DNA from: Diphasiastrum complanatum | Lineage: Eukaryota; Streptophyta; Lycopodiopsida; Lycopodiales; Lycopodiaceae | Length of the DNA: 64,000 bases | Assembly: GCA_029204225.1 (NCBI GenBank) | Contig: CM055095.1 | Span: 37,720,597 to 37,784,596 of the forward strand | Direction of reading: 5' to 3' | Part shown: piece after piece, positions 58,991 to 64,000 of the stretch | Position numbering within the stretch: the stretch's first letter is position 1 | How the letters are laid out: every line of letters starts with the position of its first letter | Program-made: the position numbers and the translations under genes | The notes under the pieces: generated by a model | The model's input: only the letters and a program-made list of their open reading frames with translations | The model's database searches: none | What the model was told of the DNA's origin: nothing

Positions 58991-59203
58991 CCATTGCCAG
59001 TCTAGGATCGAGATCAGGCTGTAGATGTGCCAAACCAGCGGGGCACATTAGAGTCAAGAAGATAGCAAACAAAATCTGCAATTCCTTGTGATGGGAATTT
59101 GCGAACAGTGGAAGATTAGAGGCGATATTGTTACCCTCTCTGAAGCGAAGAATGGATTCCTCTGGATTCTACCATAGCAGAGAGCTTCCGATCAAGGTCT
59201 TTT

Positions 59204-59720
59204 ATGGACATTCAAAACTGTATGAATTGTAGCACATGTTCAAAAAATGATAGATTGCACTGGTTTCTATCTTTTGCAATGTTTGTAAAGGTTTTTGTTA
59301 AATTTAATATTTGTAGAACAACGACAATTTTAATTTGTAGTGATTTAACAGACGAGATGTTATCAGGCCTCCTAGATGATCAATGGGATAAAAAGAGTGA
59401 TGGCAAATTCAAATACATAGTTAATAGATTGTCAATGAAATTTAGATATCAAATAGAAAAACAAATGCTTTCTTTAACATTTTAATATAGAAGATGGTCC
59501 AAAGTTGGCAATGAATAGAGAGCATTGAATCAAGATTCTACATAAAATCATCAAGATCAAATAGAAATTCAAGTGACGCAAAATGATTCTACTATTACAA
59601 CAATTGAGGTGGAGGTAGATTGGACACTGAATCGATCAGAGCTTACTTTGCTGCAATATGATATTCCTGAACACTTTTGTTTTCGATTCAATGAGAGATT
59701 GATACATGTATGTGTGTTTT
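59204..59720 (+). other. Unrecognised open frames
   Basis: 59204-59485 is open (SDLTDEMLSGLLDDQWDKKS near its end); 59550-59710 in another frame reads TQNDSTITTIEVEVDWTLN and LLQYDIPEHFCFRFNER. Composition looks coding but no family is recognised. From 59720 to 60190 nothing is seen. Confidence 0.25.
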
Positions 59721-60196
59721 CTATACAATGTTAATACACATTTGAAATGACTTTCAATGAGTTTATTTAAAATTATTTCAGTGTTTTCACTATTTTGTGC
59801 TTGCATCTAATATCTATCCCAATGTTGTTATTGTTTAACAAGTTTCTTTGATGTACATGTAAGACCAAGACAAGAAAATCGTATATAGTGCAAGGATTTA
59901 AATACAAGTGTAGAAATTGTCAAAATCGCATAAACATTGGGATGGTAGACATGCAACAATGTACCTTTCAAAAAAAGAAACTCAAATAACTTCAAGATTT
60001 CATCGAACATATGGTATTCAATATTTTGGGAAATGTACATTGTTAGCAAAATCGAAATAAAATATTCGTGGCTTTCAAGAATACCCCACTTTCTGTTTGC
60101 ATATCCATTCTATGCATCATCATGTGAGGATATCTTTTGATACATTTGTATTTTATATCAACAATTAGTTACACTTATATCGATATTTACATTTCA

Positions 60197-61010
60197 ATCA
60201 TAAGCGTCCACGTCTGGGGTAGCTCATGCTTGTAGGACCTTGCAGACGATAATAGGACTTGCAGCATTTCATGTCAGAACTGATGAACAGTTTTTGTTGA
60301 TACTTCAGGACATTGAAACTGCAATTTAAAACATTGAGTGTATATATTAGCCAATGACTAATAACCTATAATTACACAAATATTATATCATCAGGATACT
60401 GGAAGTTGAGAAATTTGCCCCACGTATATTAACAATTGGACTTTGCATCATATACCAATCCAAGAATGATTTAACATTCCAAATGCAAAACCATCCGCAA
60501 CTGAATGCATTGTCTTGTTGCGAAGACTAAAAGATTACAACGAAAAATTATTAAATGTATAATTCGGTATAATTTTTAACTGCATGCCATCATCTAAATA
60601 AAAAATCAGTGAAAAGATTTTTTTACCTTTGCATCAACAATATTCTTTCAGTATTTACATTTAGCCCATCTGGCCTGGGCAATAGCTCCACCATCTTCTT
60701 GTATAAGGAGTCGACATTGGAATGGGTGGCATTCAAGGAATTTATTTTCATGCACACAAGTGTGCAGCTTCTAGTAGAATCCACTTTTAAAGATATAACA
60801 TGCATGTTCCAATGTGTGCTGCTAGCAAATGACAAGCAATGAATGACTAGAATCTATAAGAGTTTCTAAAAACCAAATCTTACAAAAAGAAATTATCTTA
60901 CTCTCTGCACAATATGGAATGATGAAGATGGTTGTCTCCTCGCTTATGTGCTTGAAGAGCCTTCTAGCTTTCCTCTCTCGATGCTACATCTCTATTCAAG
61001 GGAGGTGAGG
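60197..61010 (-). pseudogene. Ulp1-like (C48) cysteine peptidase gene fragment
   Basis: Three minus-strand exons with plausible borders. Exon 1 (to about 60904) ends RERKARRLFKHISEE, then TIFIIPYCA; donor gtaaga. Exon 2 (about 60646-60828) begins STHWNMHVISLKVDS and includes LVCMKINSLNATHSN; donor gtaaaa. Exon 3 starts at about 60321 (acceptor aattgcag) with FNVLKYQQKLFISSDM and ends near 60197. The pattern ifviPvn..HW.l.vi, then (D)SL and (DCG)vfvLKY, is that of Ulp1-type peptidases, which in plants are common in MULE and other transposon genes. The His of HW is present; the catalytic Asp appears to be Asn (INSL) and the Cys falls at the last exon junction. A TAG upstream of RERK and the LTR at 61105 suggest truncation. 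Family call is inference. Confidence 0.4.
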
Positions 61011-61104
61011 GTGAAGAGCTGGGAGACCGAAGCTTGCGTTGTGCCCGCTTGGGCTTGTCAAAAATTAGTGAGAATGAGCGGAAGCTGATGAGCGAGCTTG
61101 GTGT

Positions 61105-61687
61105 AGGATCAGAAGCGCCACAAACAACAACAGAATATTCAAATTGAATGATTCAGACAAATGCTCAATGAAACAATACAATAGTGAGACTGAGAATTTG
61201 CACTCTGATTAATATCAAATAGTGAGTAAAATACTTGAAGTGATAACTTCAGCTTACAATCGTTGAGTGTGATAATGCTGGCTACAAAAACTCGAAAAAT
61301 TAGAAGAAGTTTTCTGATAAAGATTAAGTCTTAACTAACTTCATATCCACAGCTTATAGGTCTATTACAAAATATCTTCTTGCTAAATATCTAATTAGCA
61401 TTAATTGCTAGCTACTTCATTTATTACAACCGCCCTTGAATGTACAAAGTAGGCAGACTTTTAGCGCGAATCAGATTTCTAACCGACAGTATCGAAATTT
61501 ACATTGTATCGAAAATTACAATGACCGAAAAATATAGAATTTTTTGAGTCGATACAGTATCAAAAAATTCTAGAAAGTTCGATCTTGAATTTTTCGATCT
61601 TCTACTCAAAAATTTGAGCCTTCTGTTTCTGATTTTTTAGAATGCTCATTAATGAATATATTTGAGGCTGAGCATCGAATTCCAACA
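61105..61687 (-). repeat. 3' LTR of a minus-strand copia fragment
   Basis: On the minus strand it starts tgttggaattcgatgctcag after the purine tract ttaagggggag and ends gatcctaca, about 583 bases. Related to the LTR at 14465 at its ends, with a different middle. Confidence 0.75.
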
Positions 61688-61995
61688 CTCCCCCTTAATG
61701 TGGATCCATAAGACTTTTGATTTTCAGATTCAACATGTCGTTGAATCTGAGATGGTGCTCTTTTGACAGAGCCTTTGTGAAGTAATTTGCTACATTTATT
61801 CTGTCTTGCAGTAGATTGATGATACCTTCTTGCTTTGCAATTTCTCTCTTAAATAGTGATACCTGATTTCGATATGCTTGCTTCAAGAATGAAATCTCAG
61901 ATTGAGAGAGAGAGCTATGGTGCTTTGTTTGTCACAAAAGATGGTCGTTGGATGTGACTGTGTAAGGTCGATTTTTGCTAGCAGGTGCCTCAGAT
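61688..61995 (-). pseudogene. Copia RNase H tail
   Basis: Minus strand: DLTQSHPTTIFCDKQSTIAL, then SKHIEIRYHYLREKLQSKKV (with frameshifts), and the frame 61695-61886 with INVANYFTKALSKEHHLRFN, the C-terminal end of copia RNase H. Truncated at about 61995 by unrelated sequence. Confidence 0.75.
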
Positions 61996-62079
61996 GCTCA
62001 AAGCATATCCTCCATACTTTGATTACTCCTTTTCATATGTCCATTCAACTATGAAAGAACTACAACTAAATGAGATTTT

Positions 62080-62300
62080 TAGTTTCTCAAATACTATTGA
62101 CCAAAAATGACCTGTGATAACGATTACTAACTATGTCTTTGGACAATCCGTAGAGTTGAAACTATTGCTCTACAAATATCTTAGCTAAATCAAATGCCTT
62201 CACAATATATTTAGTTATAATAACTGTAGCTAATCTGGTTAGGCGATTCACAATTACCCAACTTGCATCATGACCTTTTTGACTCCAAAATACCAATTAC
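62080..62300 (-). pseudogene. Ty3/gypsy integrase fragment
   Basis: Minus strand: SQKGHDASWVIVNRLTRLAT and YGLSKDIVSNRYHRSFLVNS. This matches the gypsy integrase core (kgnDaIwVvVDRLTK ... LHGvPksIVSDRD), with both catalytic Asp positions changed to Asn in VNRLT and SNRY. Stops interrupt it. A short, dead fragment of another gypsy lineage than the one at 55150. Confidence 0.65.
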
Positions 62301-64000
62301 GAAATCAATAAAATGTTGTTCCACCTCTTGTTAGAAATTTCTTCTTGCATATACATAGGCTTCATGGATTATTTTTATTATAGTGAATGCAGATTCCAAT
62401 TCTTTAAGCTCAAGATCAATGGACACCAAAACTACCAACTATGGCCCCTAAGTGTCCCATGATACACTATCTTCCATGATACAATATCTTAAAAGCAAAA
62501 CAATACATTAATCTTCTCAAACTATCAATCCTTGTGGTAGATCGACTATCCTACTAGATAGACAATAATCTGTCTACCCAACGGTACCTTCAGCTTCTTA
62601 AAAGCTCCCAATGGATAAGCAATACCTTCATTCATATATATAATCAATCCTTGAACATTAAGCAGTAAATACATTCAATTATTTACACACCCAATAGAGT
62701 TGACCCACTACTTTCATGTAAAGTATGTTCTTACATGGCTGCCTATAGTTACTGCCTACATACAATTACATAGCAAGATTGATGCAACATTTTTTGGAGG
62801 AAGCATGCTCATGCACTCTAATGACTTTGTGCTTGATTCACTTCGCATAAATCACCCCTTGAACTTCATCCATCAACTTGATCTATGTACCTTAGACTTT
62901 GCTCACAAGTAAGTATGAAAAACAATCTTAACTAGCTCACAAGCTTGCCATAAAACTATTCACATTGATTAGATTACATACAAAAAAAGCAAATATTTCA
63001 TATTCAGATTGTTAACATTCAAAATCCAACTCAATGTGCTGGTGTACTAAATTGAAAAGTAAAAGTAGAACTCCCCTGTCAGATTTTAATCTATATATTA
63101 ATAAGCACCTTAATCCATAAGATAGAGATGAAAACTAGATGCTATGATGTCATCACATGCCACGTCCTGCCAGAACAGTTGTTTTTTCCTTATATGTCCT
63201 TATTGTGTGACTGAATAGAGTTGAACCTCTGACCTCAAGCTGAGGAAAGGAGGCCTATACCAATACGCCACTTGTTGGGGGACCTTCAGATTGTTGACGC
63301 CTTAATGTCAACCTATCCATTAAACAATGTACATATCATACACAAAGCCTTTTGAGTACAGTCAGAATTTCAGGGTGGCCTAAGAAATTGTTCTGAATTG
63401 AGACCCTACGACTTTTTGCCAGTAAACTCACTATCACAGTAATTAACTAGCTAAAAGTTCATAATTTCTGTAAGTGCATGGACTGCCCTAAAAAATGTGC
63501 TCCTATTTTGTGAAATGTTAGATCTTTCACAACAATAATGGATCTTAATCGTATGTGAACTGCAACCACAGTTGACAGTGCTAATTCTACTTTCTTGGGT
63601 ATTGAACTTTTCATCAGAGTCTGAGCATTTCAAGTGTGGCTTGTTGGCAACAATTTGTTTCTGGTTCTTTTTCAAAGTCCAAAGTCTGCTGATATTTTGT
63701 CAAACTTTCAAGCCCCATGGAAAAATGGACCCACCCTTCAATCCCAAATGGTCAACCGCCACATATTTATCTCATAAGAGAATTTGGTTTGCTTTGTCCG
63801 ATCAAACCTTTAACATGTGCATTTCCTGGTCTGTGATAGCCTTGCACCAGGTTGAATCTGCTCTAGCGTAGAAGCTGTGAACTTTTCCGAAAGATGATAG
63901 TGAGTTATTCTTGCTTGTTCTAGTCTTAGGAAACACTTGACAATGTGATGTCTCAACTTGTAAAAATGTCATCTAGCATGCACTGCATCTGCTTTCTAGA
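62301..64000. other. Right end of window, no recognised gene
   Basis: AT-rich, no coding region recognised; a tRNA-like insertion lies at 63205-63280. Small open frames (62700-62912, 63572-63871) lack motifs. Confidence 0.45.
63205..63280 (-). repeat. tRNA-like (SINE-type) fragment
   Basis: On the minus strand tggcgtattggtataggc resembles an A box and aggttcaactc a B box, at tRNA-like spacing. Different tRNA origin from the copies at 35996 and 53269. Confidence 0.45.

Overview
The window is nuclear DNA from a land plant. The only clearly intact host gene is a large, intron-split BIG-type ARF guanine-nucleotide exchange factor (Sec7 protein) of the plant BIG1-BIG4 kind. Around it lie decayed Ty1/copia and Ty3/gypsy retrotransposons, transposase-like genes, a hAT-type MITE, tRNA-derived SINE-like insertions and long (CT)n microsatellites. 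The species cannot be named from the sequence; the degree of retroelement decay would suit a large-genome plant, but that is inference.

Layout. 1-1801 (-): spliced transposase-like gene, copy A, cut by the window edge. 2171-4050 (+): copia fragment. 5342-8146: a two-gene cassette, unknown gene 'X' (+) facing a long-tailed histone H3-like gene (-), with a tandem hairpin array between their 3' ends. 8770-11530 (-): copia element without integrase. 12270-15369 (+): copia pol plus 3' LTR. 15993-18345 (-): transposase-like copy B, abutting copia integrase. 18346-24833: a minus-strand copia element (5' LTR and PBS at 23958-24833) split by a second, plus-strand copia element (19031-22958). 24834-27390: gene-free, with a 4 x 75 bp tandem array. 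27391-35656 (+): BIG ARF-GEF, 11 exons, all in frame. 37037-37460: hAT-type MITE. 40864-45217 (-): copia element with two LTRs and an intact gag-protease ORF but almost no pol. 47227-50545: second H3-like/X cassette, inverted relative to the first. 52416-52731: long inverted repeat. 55150-57343 (+): Ty3/gypsy remnant. 60197-61010 (-): Ulp1-like peptidase gene fragment. 61105-62300 (-): copia LTR/RNase H and gypsy integrase scraps.

The most interesting content is the repeated cassette. Two separate loci encode proteins that start with the exact histone H3 tail sequence ARTKQTAR, continue through a long non-histone tail containing a shared PTPT/acidic block, and end in a recognisable H3 histone fold. 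Each is TATA-preceded and lies tail-to-tail with a homologous unknown gene X, with palindromic repeats of about 67-70 bp period between them. Both copies carry stops and frameshifts here, so they are probably pseudogenes of a gene pair or mobile cassette that may be intact elsewhere in the genome.

Apart from the ARF-GEF, which acts in vesicle traffic at the Golgi/trans-Golgi network, nothing in the window forms a metabolic pathway. The rest records repeated, nested transposon insertion followed by decay.
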